This document shows, in pieces, positions 53,501 through 62,065 of a stretch of DNA of 64,000 bases. The position numbers were made by a program, and so were the translations under genes. How positions within the stretch are numbered: the stretch's first letter is position 1; every line of letters begins with the position of its first letter. Origin of the DNA: Rubrivivax sp. (lineage in GTDB: Bacteria > Pseudomonadota > Gammaproteobacteria > Burkholderiales > Burkholderiaceae_C); the NCBI GenBank assembly GCA_030653385.1, contig JAURZM010000074.1, positions 1 through 64,000 on the forward strand, written 5' to 3'. Under the pieces are notes generated by a model. It was not told the origin of the DNA and did not search any database. It worked only from the letters and a program-made list of their open reading frames with translations.

Positions 53501-54574
53501 ATGGCCACCCAGAACCTTGACCTGTTCGACGACGGCGACCCGGCCGACCAGGTGCGGGCGTACCAGGAGGCCTTCGATCAATGGCTCGATCACCAGCGCA
53601 CGGCAGCCTCGCGCAAGATCACATTGACGTCCTCCATCCGCGCGTACACGGTGCTGTGGCAGGCTTTTGCCGAGTGGTGCCTGAGTCAGTCACCCGTGAT
53701 CGGCCTGGATGGCATCTCCGAAGCGGACCTCGGCGCGTTCATCAACAGCCGGCTCGAACCCGCCAACGCGTCTCGTGCAAAGCCCAGCCGGCTCAAGGAG
53801 GCCGGGAAGTTCACGCCTCGGCACGCGTGGCGCTTGCTGAAGCTCATCGACAGCGTGCTGGAGATCCGCGCACAGGCCACTGGGTCCGCCGCCCCGAACC
53901 GAGCGGCGGCCACCCTGCTTCAATCCCGTGAGGATTGGCTCTATGCCAACGCCAATCGGCGTGACGCGCTGCCCGACTACCTGGCCCCTGCCGAGGCCCG
54001 CATCCTCGTCAACTACCTCTCCGCCGGGCTGCCCCGTTCGGGGCGTCGCGGCGCCGACATCACCTGGCAGGAACTGCGCAATCGCTCTGCCGTCGCGCTG
54101 CACCTGGGCTCCGGGCTGACCCCCGCGGACGTCCGCATGCTTCGCCTGACATCCCCCGTGCTGCGCACGGGCGAAGAGAAAGGCGTGCCGGGCACCGTCC
54201 ACGTGCCCGCCTACGGCGACAGCCCGGAACGTGAAGCACCGGTGATCAAGTGGGCAGGCCGCGTGCTGGCCTATTGGCTGCAGGTGCGCAAGGAACAGAA
54301 GCTCGCTGGCGACTTCCTCTTTCCCGCGACGCGTACTGGCAAGCCATGGGGCAAGGTGACCCACTACGACGCGGTGAAGGCGGTCCTCGAAGCCTCCGGC
54401 ATCGACAAGAGCCTGGTCGAAGGCGGTGCCTACCGCCTGCGCCACACCTTCGCGCTGCGCCAGTTGCGCCGCGGCAAGTCACCGGACCTGGTGGCCAAGT
54501 GGCTCGGGGTGGTCGAGATGCGGGTGATGGACCGCTACCGGCGCGTCGACTACTCGAGCGAACGCCCGGACTGA
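53501..54574 (+). CDS. Tyrosine site-specific integrase
   Basis: 357 residues. An N-terminal SAM-like core-binding domain (about 20-110, AYTVLWQAFAEWCLSQSPVI) and a catalytic domain with YRLRHTFALRQL (the HxxR region, here RHTF), LVAKWLGVVEMRVMDRYRRV and the nucleophile Tyr346. It should catalyse integration and excision of the element whose genes follow. The ATG is 17 bases from the inverted repeat. Residues are less typical than phage integrases and closer to those of large conjugative elements. Confidence 0.85.
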   Translation: MATQNLDLFDDGDPADQVRAYQEAFDQWLDHQRTAASRKITLTSSIRAYTVLWQAFAEWCLSQSPVIGLDGISEADLGAFINSRLEPANASRAKPSRLKEAGKFTPRHAWRLLKLIDSVLEIRAQATGSAAPNRAAATLLQSREDWLYANANRRDALPDYLAPAEARILVNYLSAGLPRSGRRGADITWQELRNRSAVALHLGSGLTPADVRMLRLTSPVLRTGEEKGVPGTVHVPAYGDSPEREAPVIKWAGRVLAYWLQVRKEQKLAGDFLFPATRTGKPWGKVTHYDAVKAVLEASGIDKSLVEGGAYRLRHTFALRQLRRGKSPDLVAKWLGVVEMRVMDRYRRVDYSSERPD

Positions 54575-54610
54575 CAGCGGCTGGCACTGGATCCTGCCGC
54601 ACGAGCCCCC

Positions 54611-54838
54611 ATGCCCGCCGACCTGATGGCCATCGCCCACGTCCGCAGGCTGCTGCTGGAACTCGGCATGGAGGAAGCGCCGGAGCAGATCGTCCCGGCT
54701 GCGCTCGGCTATTCGGTTTGGGTGTCGCTGCCCATCGCAGAGCTGGCAGGCAGAACGCCGAAGGAACTGGTGGCCGACGCGGAGGGCAGCGCCGCGCTTC
54801 GCCGCTGGATCGTCGGTCGGCTCGGCCTCGGCAGCTAA
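54611..54838 (+). CDS. Small hypothetical protein after the integrase
   Basis: 75 residues, MPADLMAIAHVRRLLLELGM ending KELVADAEGSAALRRWIVGR. The last part resembles the helical tail of MbcA/ParS/Xre-type antitoxin domains, but the match is weak. It overlaps the convergent AcaB-like gene by 4 bases. Confidence 0.45.
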   Translation: MPADLMAIAHVRRLLLELGMEEAPEQIVPAALGYSVWVSLPIAELAGRTPKELVADAEGSAALRRWIVGRLGLGS

Positions 54839-55638
54839 GCGCCGGCGGCCATCGACTCGGTCTCCTGACCCGCGGCTTGCGGGATCGGCGTGGCCGTCTG
54901 CTCACCCGAGACTGGAGGCGGTTCATCGACGCGCTGGTCGGCTGCAACCTCGCCCGCGAGGGGCCCGTCCTGGTCGGGGTTGGTCGAGGGCGCCGGTCGT
55001 GGGGCCTGCGGCCGCGGCTTGGCGGCTTCCGCTGCAAGCCTCGCGTCACGTTCGTTCATGCGACGTCGCACGCCCATCCAGAGGTTGCGCGCCTTGGTCG
55101 AGATGCTCAGCACGACCCGCTTGTACAGGGACCGGCGCGTCTCGAGCTCGCGTTCACTGATGATCTCCTCGATGGCCAGCGTCTCCATCATCGGCATGAT
55201 GATGTCGAGTTTGTGCATCAGGTCGAAGTAGCGCCGGCCGAACGAGGAAGTGATGCCGATCTCTTCCTGCAGAGGCACCGTGTCGTAGGACGCCAGCGTC
55301 TCGATGTTGTGATGCTTGAGCAGCGCCTCGGCCTGGTCGATGGCTTTGTTGATCTCATCGGTCGCCGCGTCCAGCGCCTCGCGGATGTTCTGCTCGATGC
55401 GCTCCACCACCTCGTGATCGAGCTTGGCACGGCCGAGCTGGCTGATGAAGTACATCGACGCCTGGAAGCTGTAGAAGCAGCGCGCGAACATGCGTTTGGC
55501 ATGCGGGCTGGAGAGGTGCGTGGTCCGCTTCAGCGAGGCGCCTTCGACCTTGCGAAAGTCCGCCCGGTACTCGTCCTTGTTCAGAATGCGTTCGTTCACC
55601 TGGCCGGTGTCGATGACGGCGAGTCGGGTTGAGGTCAT
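54835..55638 (-). CDS. AcaB/DUF1845-type integrative-element protein
   Basis: 267 residues from ATG 55638 (after GGAG). The first 200 residues read LKRTTHLSSPHAKRMFARCF, YSFQASMYFISQLGRAKLDH and REALDAATDEINKAIDQAEA, which I associate with the PFL_4669/DUF1845 proteins carried by integrating conjugative elements and with AcaB. The last 60 residues are Pro/Ala/Glu-rich and probably disordered. AcaB-like proteins are used for control of element transfer genes; here the role is inferred. Confidence 0.65.
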   Translation of the reverse strand: MTSTRLAVIDTGQVNERILNKDEYRADFRKVEGASLKRTTHLSSPHAKRMFARCFYSFQASMYFISQLGRAKLDHEVVERIEQNIREALDAATDEINKAIDQAEALLKHHNIETLASYDTVPLQEEIGITSSFGRRYFDLMHKLDIIMPMMETLAIEEIISERELETRRSLYKRVVLSISTKARNLWMGVRRRMNERDARLAAEAAKPRPQAPRPAPSTNPDQDGPLAGEVAADQRVDEPPPVSGEQTATPIPQAAGQETESMAAGA

Positions 55639-56091
55639 GGCACGCTCCGTTGTCCAAGTGAGGTTGGGCGGGTACCGCAATCATCCCGACCACCGTCGGC
55701 GCGCGCCACCGGAAAGGCGGGTCGAAGCCCCCCTCCAAATCGACCGTCGCCTCGCCGTTGACAGCGCACGGCGCCGGGCGCTAAGGTTCACGCCTGTGCA
55801 GTAGCTGGCCCTGCACTTCAAATCAGGCAAGCCCTCCAGAGCGTCGAATCGACGCACCGCCCGGCCCCCCGGGCACATCCGCATCCGCCGATCAGCCTTT
55901 CGAGGCGCGACCCGTTTCGTCGTGCGCCGAAAGGTCTCTCCCGATCGGTAGCTGGCACACCGATCCAGCGGCTCTCGCCGCCCAAGCCAGCCCTATACGC
56001 CGGTTCATGACCGGCCACCCACTCAACCCCCGCGGGGCAACTGCTGCCCCTTCGGGGATGGGCGTTGCTTCGCGTTCCCATGGAGGCAGCA
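55639..56091 (+). promoter_or_regulatory. Promoter and long leader of the element's hypothetical operon
   Basis: TTGACA at 55758-55763 is a consensus -35 box with CTAAGG at 55781-55786 as a possible -10 (17-bp spacing). The following ~300-base leader ends with CCCCCGCGGGG (56027-56037) and CCCCTTCGGGG about ten bases later, 65 bases before the next start. The same order, CCCCCGCGGGG then a second CCCC/GGGG hairpin, occurs 67 bases before the DUF932 start. This points to shared structured leaders. Confidence 0.5.
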
Positions 56092-56748
56092 ATGCTCAAC
56101 ATGAGTGTCGCCAACGCTTGCATCCGAGGTTCGCTGTTTGACCTCGACGAACCCCCATCCATCCCCGGCCGTGCCGAAGCCGTCCACACCCTGCCGCTGC
56201 ACCAGTTGCCGCTGCAGACCCAGGACGCGCTGCAGCAGTTGATCGCGATCGAAGACGCTCCCGAGTGGAGCGAGGCCGCCGTGGTGCAACTGCACTGGGT
56301 GCTGCTGCAGGAGCTGAGAAAGCTCACCGATCCCGAGACGCCTCTGGAAGAGAAGATCGAGACGCTCGACTGGGCATTGACCAGTCCGTCGAACGATCAC
56401 CTCCCCTTCTCGTTCGCATCGTGCGTCCGGGTCGTCGGCACCAGCCCCATGTCGCCCACGGCGTACTTCGGCCGGGTCGACGTCGACGAGTTGCGCCAAT
56501 GGCTGCTCGTCAACGCGCGGCGCTGGCTTCGCGAATCCATCGCGCGCTACCCGCAGTGGGCCCAGGAGCTGTTCTACAGCGACCCCCACTTCGCCGCAGC
56601 ACAGCTGACGGCGAATCCCCAGTGGCTCAATGAGCAGATTCGGCGGCACGAGGCATCGACATCGTCGCAGGCCGCCCAGCGAGATCTGTTCGCGCTGGCA
56701 TCGCACATCGGTGACGAAGCGCAGGAGGCCGCATGCCCGCTCAACTGA
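56092..56748 (+). CDS. Hypothetical element protein
   Basis: 218 residues from ATG 56092, seven bases after GGAGG. It reads NACIRGSLFDLDEPPSIPGR, EEKIETLDWALTSPSNDHLP, PFSFASCVRVVGTSP, YFGRVDVDELRQWLLVNARRWLRESI shortened here to RVDVDELRQWLLVNARRW. Helical and acidic, no membrane segment. I do not recognise a named family, though its position first in the operon is typical of core element genes. Overlaps the next gene by 16 bases. Confidence 0.6.
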   Translation: MLNMSVANACIRGSLFDLDEPPSIPGRAEAVHTLPLHQLPLQTQDALQQLIAIEDAPEWSEAAVVQLHWVLLQELRKLTDPETPLEEKIETLDWALTSPSNDHLPFSFASCVRVVGTSPMSPTAYFGRVDVDELRQWLLVNARRWLRESIARYPQWAQELFYSDPHFAAAQLTANPQWLNEQIRRHEASTSSQAAQRDLFALASHIGDEAQEAACPLN

Positions 56749-57056
56749 TGCGTCCCGAAGTGCTGCTGCTGATCGTCTTCGTGCTCTGGGGCATCGCCGG
56801 GAAGCTGGACGAGCCTCTCGAGGGCTTCGACCTGGAGCCCGTGCAGGCCGAGGCCGCCGCAACCGAGGGCGGCCCGACCGCGCAGCCGCTGCACCTGCTG
56901 TGTGTCGTGGAGGAAGCCGGGCCGGACTCCCTGCGCCAGGCCCCCACGCCCGTCCTCACGGCGTACTCGCCGACCCCACCTGGGTTGGCGGGCCGCCACG
57001 CCGCAACAAGCCGCCGTCTGACGTGCGTCGTCACCGACGAACAGGAGACCCCGTGA
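56733..57056 (+). CDS. Small membrane-associated hypothetical protein
   Basis: 107 residues with one N-terminal hydrophobic helix (RPEVLLLIVFVLWGIAG) followed by an acidic segment (LDEPLEGFDLEPVQAEAAATE) and a polar tail. Predicted to be anchored in the inner membrane. It overlaps its neighbours at both ends (16 and 4 bases). No family recognised. Confidence 0.5.
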   Translation: MPAQLMRPEVLLLIVFVLWGIAGKLDEPLEGFDLEPVQAEAAATEGGPTAQPLHLLCVVEEAGPDSLRQAPTPVLTAYSPTPPGLAGRHAATSRRLTCVVTDEQETP

Positions 57057-57364
57057 ACCACCTCAACCTGTCCATCCGCGCGCTGCCCATGCAGCGCCTG
57101 CTGCCGGTGCGATCGCTCGACGAGTTCGAGCATCTCGTGAAGGAAAGCGAAGTCCTCACCGGCGCGCCCGGCCGCACGTTCGTGGTCGCCGGCGCCGATC
57201 GGCCCGCCTACCAGGTGCATGCCGATGTCGCTGGATTCCAGATCGCCCGGCTCGACGGCGCCATGCCGCACGAAGTGCTGGCCACGGCACGCGAACTGGC
57301 CAGCCACCCCATAGGAAGCGCCATGGCGTGCGGCCTGCTCTACACGGAGCCGTTGCCGCAGTAG
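57053..57364 (+). CDS. Hypothetical element protein
   Basis: 103 residues from GTG 57053, following AGGAGACCCC and overlapping the previous stop. It reads NHLNLSIRALPMQRLLPVRS, APGRTFVVAGADRPAYQVHA and ARELASHPIGSAMACGLLYT. A small alpha/beta protein of unknown role. Confidence 0.55.
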   Translation: MNHLNLSIRALPMQRLLPVRSLDEFEHLVKESEVLTGAPGRTFVVAGADRPAYQVHADVAGFQIARLDGAMPHEVLATARELASHPIGSAMACGLLYTEPLPQ

Positions 57365-57418
57365 CGCAACTCGAACGACCAGCCTTCGCAGGTCGGTCCT
57401 TTCAAGGAGAACACCATC

Positions 57419-57772
57419 ATGTCGATGAACCTTCCCTCCATCGGCTCCGCACAGACCCCCTACGGCCTGGCCAGCATCCACGTGGGCCGCTATCCCGTCG
57501 GCGGCGCCCTGTTCGTCGAGCTCTACACGGCCGACGACGAGATGCCGGAGCCGCTGGCCATGCTGAGCTGCAACCTGGCGCCCTCGGGTGTCACGCTGGC
57601 CGACGACGAGTTCTGCGTGAAGTCGTGGTCCGAGAACGAGCCGCTGATCGAGCCCCTGCTCGCCACCGGCCTCTTCGAGGACACCGGCCGGCGCATGCCA
57701 ACCGGCTACGCGGTCTCGCCGACCTGGCGCATCAAGGACCCGCAGTTCGTGCCACCACGGCGCGGACGCTGA
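57419..57772 (+). CDS. Hypothetical element protein
   Basis: 117 residues after CAAGGAG, starting MSMNLPSIGSAQTPYGLASI. The body is mostly beta-stranded (GRYPVGGALFVELYTADDEM, EPLAMLSCNLAPSGVTLADD) with many acidic residues, and ends KDPQFVPPRRGR. Similar short proteins accompany DUF932 genes in many integrative elements, but I do not recognise a name. A perfect inverted repeat follows the stop. Confidence 0.55.
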   Translation: MSMNLPSIGSAQTPYGLASIHVGRYPVGGALFVELYTADDEMPEPLAMLSCNLAPSGVTLADDEFCVKSWSENEPLIEPLLATGLFEDTGRRMPTGYAVSPTWRIKDPQFVPPRRGR

Positions 57773-57784
57773 AGATCCTGAGCA

Positions 57785-57834
57785 CCACCGTGGTCAGTCG
57801 CATCGCCCCCCGGCGGCGCGGCTGACCACGGTGG
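57785..57834 (+). terminator. 13-bp inverted repeat after the hypothetical operon
   Basis: CCACCGTGGTCAG (57785-57797) and CTGACCACGGTGG (57822-57834) form a perfect stem with a 24-base loop, 13 bases after the stop at 57772. No T-tract follows, so it may be a transcript-end structure, a rho-dependent stop, or a protein-binding site. Confidence 0.5.
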
Positions 57835-57941
57835 CCCGCTGTCGTCGAAGGTCGCGTCCGGCTGGAACGCCGTCCGCGAAGGCCGCGCGAGGTGCTGGCG
57901 GTTCTTTCCCGAGGGAGTGCAACCCTTCGGAAAGCATCGCC

Positions 57942-57999
57942 TTCCCAGCAGGCAGCTGACAGGCCTGGCGCCCTCCGGCGCGAAGTCAGCCCTTCAATC
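57942..57999 (+). promoter_or_regulatory. Leader element A, upstream of the ribonucleotide reductase
   Basis: This 58-base block begins TTCCCAGCAGGCAGCTGACA and ends AAGTCAGCCCTTCAATC. A matching 57-base block is found in front of the DUF932 gene at 61884-61940. The element sits about 210 bases before the start codon of the reductase. The remaining gap (57835-58208) shows no gene and no cobalamin-riboswitch B12 box. Confidence 0.55.
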
Positions 58000-58208
58000 G
58001 CGGGCCCTGCCCAGCAGTGGCCACACACCGGACCAGACCCCGTCTTGTCCGGGCCATCCCCGTCGGGCGGCACACCGATCGGCCTGCAAAGGCCATCCGC
58101 CGCCCTCCCGCCCACAAAGCGCATCCGAGCGTTGCCGGTTGCCTCGCAACACCGCGAGCAGCCTGGCAGCGCCTTGCCGCGTGGGTACCCCGTTCCCGAG
58201 GAGTTTTC

Positions 58209-60710
58209 ATGAACCTCAGAGACCTTGTCCCCTCCGCCGCGGCCCTGAAGCCGCAAGCGATCAGCCTCGATGTCCTGCGCGAGAAGTACTGCAAGGACAA
58301 CGAGACGTCGATCGAGGACGTCAACGCGCGCGTCGCCAACGCGCTCGCGGACGTCGAGCCCGAACGTCGAGACCAGCACCGTGAAGCCTTTCTGTGGGCA
58401 CTGCAGCAGGGCTTCCTGCCGGCCGGTCGCATTCAGTCCGCCGCAGGCACGCCCCTCGCGGCCACGCTCATCAACTGCTTCGTGCAGCCGGTGGGCGACT
58501 CCATCGCGCAAGTCGACGATGGCTATCCCGGCATCTACACCGCGCTGACCGAAGCCGCCGAAACCATGCGGCGCGGCGGCGGCGTAGGCTACGACTTTTC
58601 GCGCATCCGCCCGCGCGGCGCTTGGGTGGGCAGCACACGCAGCCACGCTTCGGGCCCGGTGAGCTACATGCAGATCTTCGACCGCTCGTGCGAAACCGTG
58701 GAAAGCGCCGGCGCGCGGCGCGGCGCCCAGATGGGCGTCCTGCGCTGCGATCACCCGGACATCGAGGAGTTCATCCACGCCAAGGACGACGGTGGCCTGA
58801 AGAACTTCAACCTCTCCATCGCCGTGACCGATGCGTTCATGCAGGCCGTCCTGGCCGATGGCGAGGTGGACCTGGTTCACCGAGCCGAGCCGGGCGAAGC
58901 ACAGAAGGCCACTGGCGCGCGCCGGCGCGAAGGCAGCGAGCGCGCCTGGATCTACCGCACCGTGAAGGCCCGCGACCTGTGGGACCAGATCATGCGGTCC
59001 ACCTACGACCACGCCGAACCCGGCGTGCTCTTCATCGACACGATCAACCGCGACAACAACCTGTCGTATTGCGAGACGATCGAGAGCTGCAACCCCTGTA
59101 GCGAGCAGTCGCTGCCGGCCTATGGCTGCTGCTGCCTGGGCTCCATCGACCTGACACGGTTCGTGCTCGATCCGTTCGAGCCGGCGGCGCGCTTCGACGA
59201 CCAACGGTTCACGCAAGTGGCCGGCGTCGCGGTGCGCATGCTGGACAACGTGCTCGACACGACGGTGTGGCCGCTGGCGCAACAGCAGCGGCAGGCGATC
59301 GACAAGCGCCGGGTGGGTCTGGGCTTCACCGGCCTGGGCGATGCCCTCGTGATGCTAGGCCTTGCCTACGGCACGTCCGAAGCGCGCGCGCAGGCCCGGC
59401 GCATCGCCGAGTTGATGCGCGACGCGGCCTACGCGGCATCGGTGGAACTCGCGCGCGAGCGGGGCGCCTTCCCGGCGTTCGATGCCGAGCTCTACCTGTC
59501 GCGTGGCACTTTCGCCTCGCGTCTGCCTGCGCACCTGCGCGAGCAGATCCGGCAGCACGGCATCCGCAACTCGCACCTGCTGTCGATCGCGCCCACGGGC
59601 ACGATCAGCCTGGCTTTCGCGGACAACGCCAGCAATGGCATCGAGCCCGCCTTCAGCTGGAGCTACCAGCGCAAGAAGCGCATGCCGGACGGCAGCACGA
59701 AGGAGTACGCCGTCGAGGATCATGCCTGGCGGCTGTATCGGCATCTGAAGGGCGAGCAGGCGACGCTGACACCGGCGTTCATCACCGCGCTGGAGCTCAG
59801 CGCGACCGACCACGTGGCCATGGTGGCCGCCGTGGCGCCGTGCATCGACACCGCCATCTCCAAGACGGTCAACGTCCCGGCGGACTATCCCTACGCGGAC
59901 TTCAAGGACCTGTACCTGCAGGCCTGGCAGGCCGGCATCAAGGGACTGGCGACCTTCCGGCCCAACCCCGTGACGGGGTCTGTGCTGAGCGTCGAAGACG
60001 CCCCAGCGGCCGCCTCGCACGCATCGGAAGACGATGACCCGCTGCGCAGGCAGTTCGACAGCCGGCCGCCGGGGGATCTCGAAGGGGTCACCTCGAAGGT
60101 CGAGTACTGCACGAGCGAAGGCAAGAAGTCGGTCTACCTGACCGTCAACTTCATGCGCGTTGCGGGGACCGTCGACGGCCGCCAGGTCGTCATCGAACGG
60201 CCGGTCGAGTTCTTCATGCCGGCCGGACAGCGCGACGAGGGCCAGCAATGGATCGCGTCGAACATGCGGATGCTCTCGATGGTAGGCCGCTCCGGCGGGT
60301 CGATCGAGAAGGCACTGCAGAACATGCGCGAGGTGGTCTGGGACAAGGGGCCCGTGCAATGTGGCGTCGTCCTGCGTGGCGATGGCCACACCGCGCGGCG
60401 CTGGCATGACTCCGAGGTCGCCGCGATCGGCTACTGGCTGCAGCAGATGCTGGCCAAGCGCGGGTTCCTGGATGCCGACGGCCACCAGGTGCCTGTGCTC
60501 GAGATGTCCGCAAGGCTGTCTCGCCAGCTCGAACTGCAGTTGGGCGGAGACGATGACTCGGTCCCTATCGACCGGCACGACACGCAGCCTGAGACCACGA
60601 GCTTCGTGACCCGTGGCCGCCAGTGCCCGGAGTGCGGGGCGCGCGCGCTGCGACGCGTGGATGGCTGCGAACGCTGCACCGAGTGCAACCACGTCGGCAG
60701 CTGCGGCTGA
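58209..60710 (+). CDS. nrdJ: Adenosylcobalamin-dependent ribonucleotide reductase (class II)
   Basis: 833 residues with the ribonucleotide reductase barrel: [12 protein letters not shown] with Cys90 of the redox pair, [31 protein letters not shown] with the radical-site Cys297 and its Glu, and [22 protein letters not shown]. The C-terminal part has [20 protein letters not shown] and a zinc-ribbon end (CPECG then CERCTECN). Class II enzymes use B12, need no oxygen and have no small subunit. GAGGAG precedes ATG 58209. The enzyme supplies deoxyribonucleotides and may help the element replicate or transfer in starved or anoxic cells. Confidence 0.93.
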   Translation: MNLRDLVPSAAALKPQAISLDVLREKYCKDNETSIEDVNARVANALADVEPERRDQHREAFLWALQQGFLPAGRIQSAAGTPLAATLINCFVQPVGDSIAQVDDGYPGIYTALTEAAETMRRGGGVGYDFSRIRPRGAWVGSTRSHASGPVSYMQIFDRSCETVESAGARRGAQMGVLRCDHPDIEEFIHAKDDGGLKNFNLSIAVTDAFMQAVLADGEVDLVHRAEPGEAQKATGARRREGSERAWIYRTVKARDLWDQIMRSTYDHAEPGVLFIDTINRDNNLSYCETIESCNPCSEQSLPAYGCCCLGSIDLTRFVLDPFEPAARFDDQRFTQVAGVAVRMLDNVLDTTVWPLAQQQRQAIDKRRVGLGFTGLGDALVMLGLAYGTSEARAQARRIAELMRDAAYAASVELARERGAFPAFDAELYLSRGTFASRLPAHLREQIRQHGIRNSHLLSIAPTGTISLAFADNASNGIEPAFSWSYQRKKRMPDGSTKEYAVEDHAWRLYRHLKGEQATLTPAFITALELSATDHVAMVAAVAPCIDTAISKTVNVPADYPYADFKDLYLQAWQAGIKGLATFRPNPVTGSVLSVEDAPAAASHASEDDDPLRRQFDSRPPGDLEGVTSKVEYCTSEGKKSVYLTVNFMRVAGTVDGRQVVIERPVEFFMPAGQRDEGQQWIASNMRMLSMVGRSGGSIEKALQNMREVVWDKGPVQCGVVLRGDGHTARRWHDSEVAAIGYWLQQMLAKRGFLDADGHQVPVLEMSARLSRQLELQLGGDDDSVPIDRHDTQPETTSFVTRGRQCPECGARALRRVDGCERCTECNHVGSCG

Positions 60711-60798
60711 ATCTTCCATCGGGGACCTGGGGAGTGCACGCAGTTCCGCCCTCGTGGCGGGGCTCCGGCAACCCAGCCTCAATCCATTGGACAAGACC

Positions 60799-61815
60799 AT
60801 GAACCATGACTTTGAAGCGCGCGTGAGCGACGTGAAGTCCCGCGCGCACGGGCATTGGACGGGCATCCTGCGGTCGCTGGGCGTCGACGAAGACATCCTC
60901 AAGGGCAAGAACCTGCCCTGCCCGATCGACGGCTGTGGCGGCACCGACCGCTTCCAGTACACCGACAAGTTCGGCGAAGGCAACTACCACTGCCGCTCGT
61001 GCGGCGCCGGTGGCGGCCTGAAGCTCGCGCACGCGGTACGGGGTGGGCGGTTCAGTGAACTGCTCGACGACATCGAGTCGCTGGTGGGAACGGTGCGGCC
61101 GGCGTCATCACCCGGCCTGGCCGGCCCGTCGCTGGAGCGGATGAAGCGGCTGTGCCACCAGACCTGGACCGAGGCCAAGCCGGTCACCATCGGCGACGAA
61201 GTCGACCGCTACCTGCGCGGCCGCGGCATCAACCAGGGCGCCTACCCCAGGTCGCTGCGGTTTCATCCGGCCCTGGGCTACTACGAGAAGCAGCCCGGGC
61301 AAAAGCGCTCGAAGCTGATCGCCAGCTACGCCGCGATGGTCGCCTGTGTGCAGGGGCCGGACGGCCACGCCGTCACCCTGCACCGGACGTACCTCAAGGA
61401 GGGTCACAAGGCACTCGGCGACCAGTCCAAGAAGCTGCTGTCCGCCGGCATCAACGGCGCGGCGGTGCGACTCGACGAGGCCACGGACGAACTGGCGCTC
61501 ACCGAAGGGATCGAGACCGCGCTGGCGGTGCGCCTGCGAACCGGCAAGCCGACCTGGGCGGCCATCAACTGCGGCAACCTCGAGAGGATCTGGATCCCCG
61601 AGCAGGTGCGGCGGGTGTGCATCTACGCGGACAACGACGCGGACGCCGAGTTCGCTGGCCAGGCCTCGGCCTACATCCTCGCCCAGCGCCTCGTGCGCGA
61701 AGCGAAGAAGGCCGGCTTCCATCGCGCGGTCGAAGTCTTCGTGCCCCGCCAAGCGGGCACGGACTGGGCCGACATCTGGCTCGCCTCGCTTGCCAAGGAC
61801 AAGCGCGCGGCGTAG
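60799..61815 (+). CDS. Zinc-ribbon/Toprim DNA primase (mobile-element type)
   Basis: 338 residues. N-terminal zinc finger: LPCPIDGCGGTDRFQYTDKF then YHCRSCGAGGG (about residues 38-78). The Toprim domain (about 215-310) has LTEGIETALAVRLRTGKPTW with the catalytic Glu and IYADNDADAEFAGQASAYIL with the DxD metal site. The layout is like RP4 TraC-type and phage P4-type primases that prime transferred or replicating element DNA. It lies 88 bases after the reductase on the same strand. Confidence 0.9.
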   Translation: MNHDFEARVSDVKSRAHGHWTGILRSLGVDEDILKGKNLPCPIDGCGGTDRFQYTDKFGEGNYHCRSCGAGGGLKLAHAVRGGRFSELLDDIESLVGTVRPASSPGLAGPSLERMKRLCHQTWTEAKPVTIGDEVDRYLRGRGINQGAYPRSLRFHPALGYYEKQPGQKRSKLIASYAAMVACVQGPDGHAVTLHRTYLKEGHKALGDQSKKLLSAGINGAAVRLDEATDELALTEGIETALAVRLRTGKPTWAAINCGNLERIWIPEQVRRVCIYADNDADAEFAGQASAYILAQRLVREAKKAGFHRAVEVFVPRQAGTDWADIWLASLAKDKRAA

Positions 61816-61823
61816 GCTTTCAG

Positions 61824-61843
61824 GGGTGGCAGCAATGCCACCC
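61824..61843 (+). terminator. Hairpin after the primase gene
   Basis: GGGTGGCA and TGCCACCC form a perfect 8-bp stem with loop GCAA, nine bases after the primase stop, followed by ACTCTTTCC. A weak intrinsic terminator or attenuator; a second small hairpin (TGTGCCC/GGGCACA) follows. Confidence 0.5.
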
Positions 61844-61883
61844 ACTCTTTCCGTGTGCCCCGTGCGGGCACAGCGACAGAGGT

Positions 61884-61940
61884 TTCCCAAGTGGCAGCTG
61901 CCAGGCCACGCTGAACTCCAGCGAAGGTAGCCCTTCAATC
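61884..61940 (+). promoter_or_regulatory. Leader element B, upstream of the DUF932 gene
   Basis: Begins TTCCCAAGTGGCAGCTGCCA and ends AAGGTAGCCCTTCAATC, matching element A at both ends and in spacing. Downstream at 61999-62009 lies CCCCCGCGGGG and then CCCCGCTGCAGGGG, the same two-hairpin order as in the leader at 56027. The start codon of DUF932 is 67 bases past the first palindrome. Confidence 0.55.
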
Positions 61941-62065
61941 CCAGTGCACGACGGTCACCGTTCGTGCCGCATCGCCGCTCAGCCACGCTGAGCCCACACC
62001 CCCGCGGGGACGCGCTTCCCCGCTGCAGGGGTAGAGCCGTCCCCGTATTTCATTTGGAGATCTCC

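Noticed and set aside
51073-53508. Long form of the histidine kinase starting at 53508
   Set aside because: The extra 180 codons show no domain and cross the region in front of the integrase; ATG 52959 starts directly before the membrane domain.
57835-58208. Cobalamin riboswitch before the B12-dependent reductase
   Set aside because: No B12-box-like sequence or matching arrangement was found; the leader instead shares a block with the DUF932 leader.
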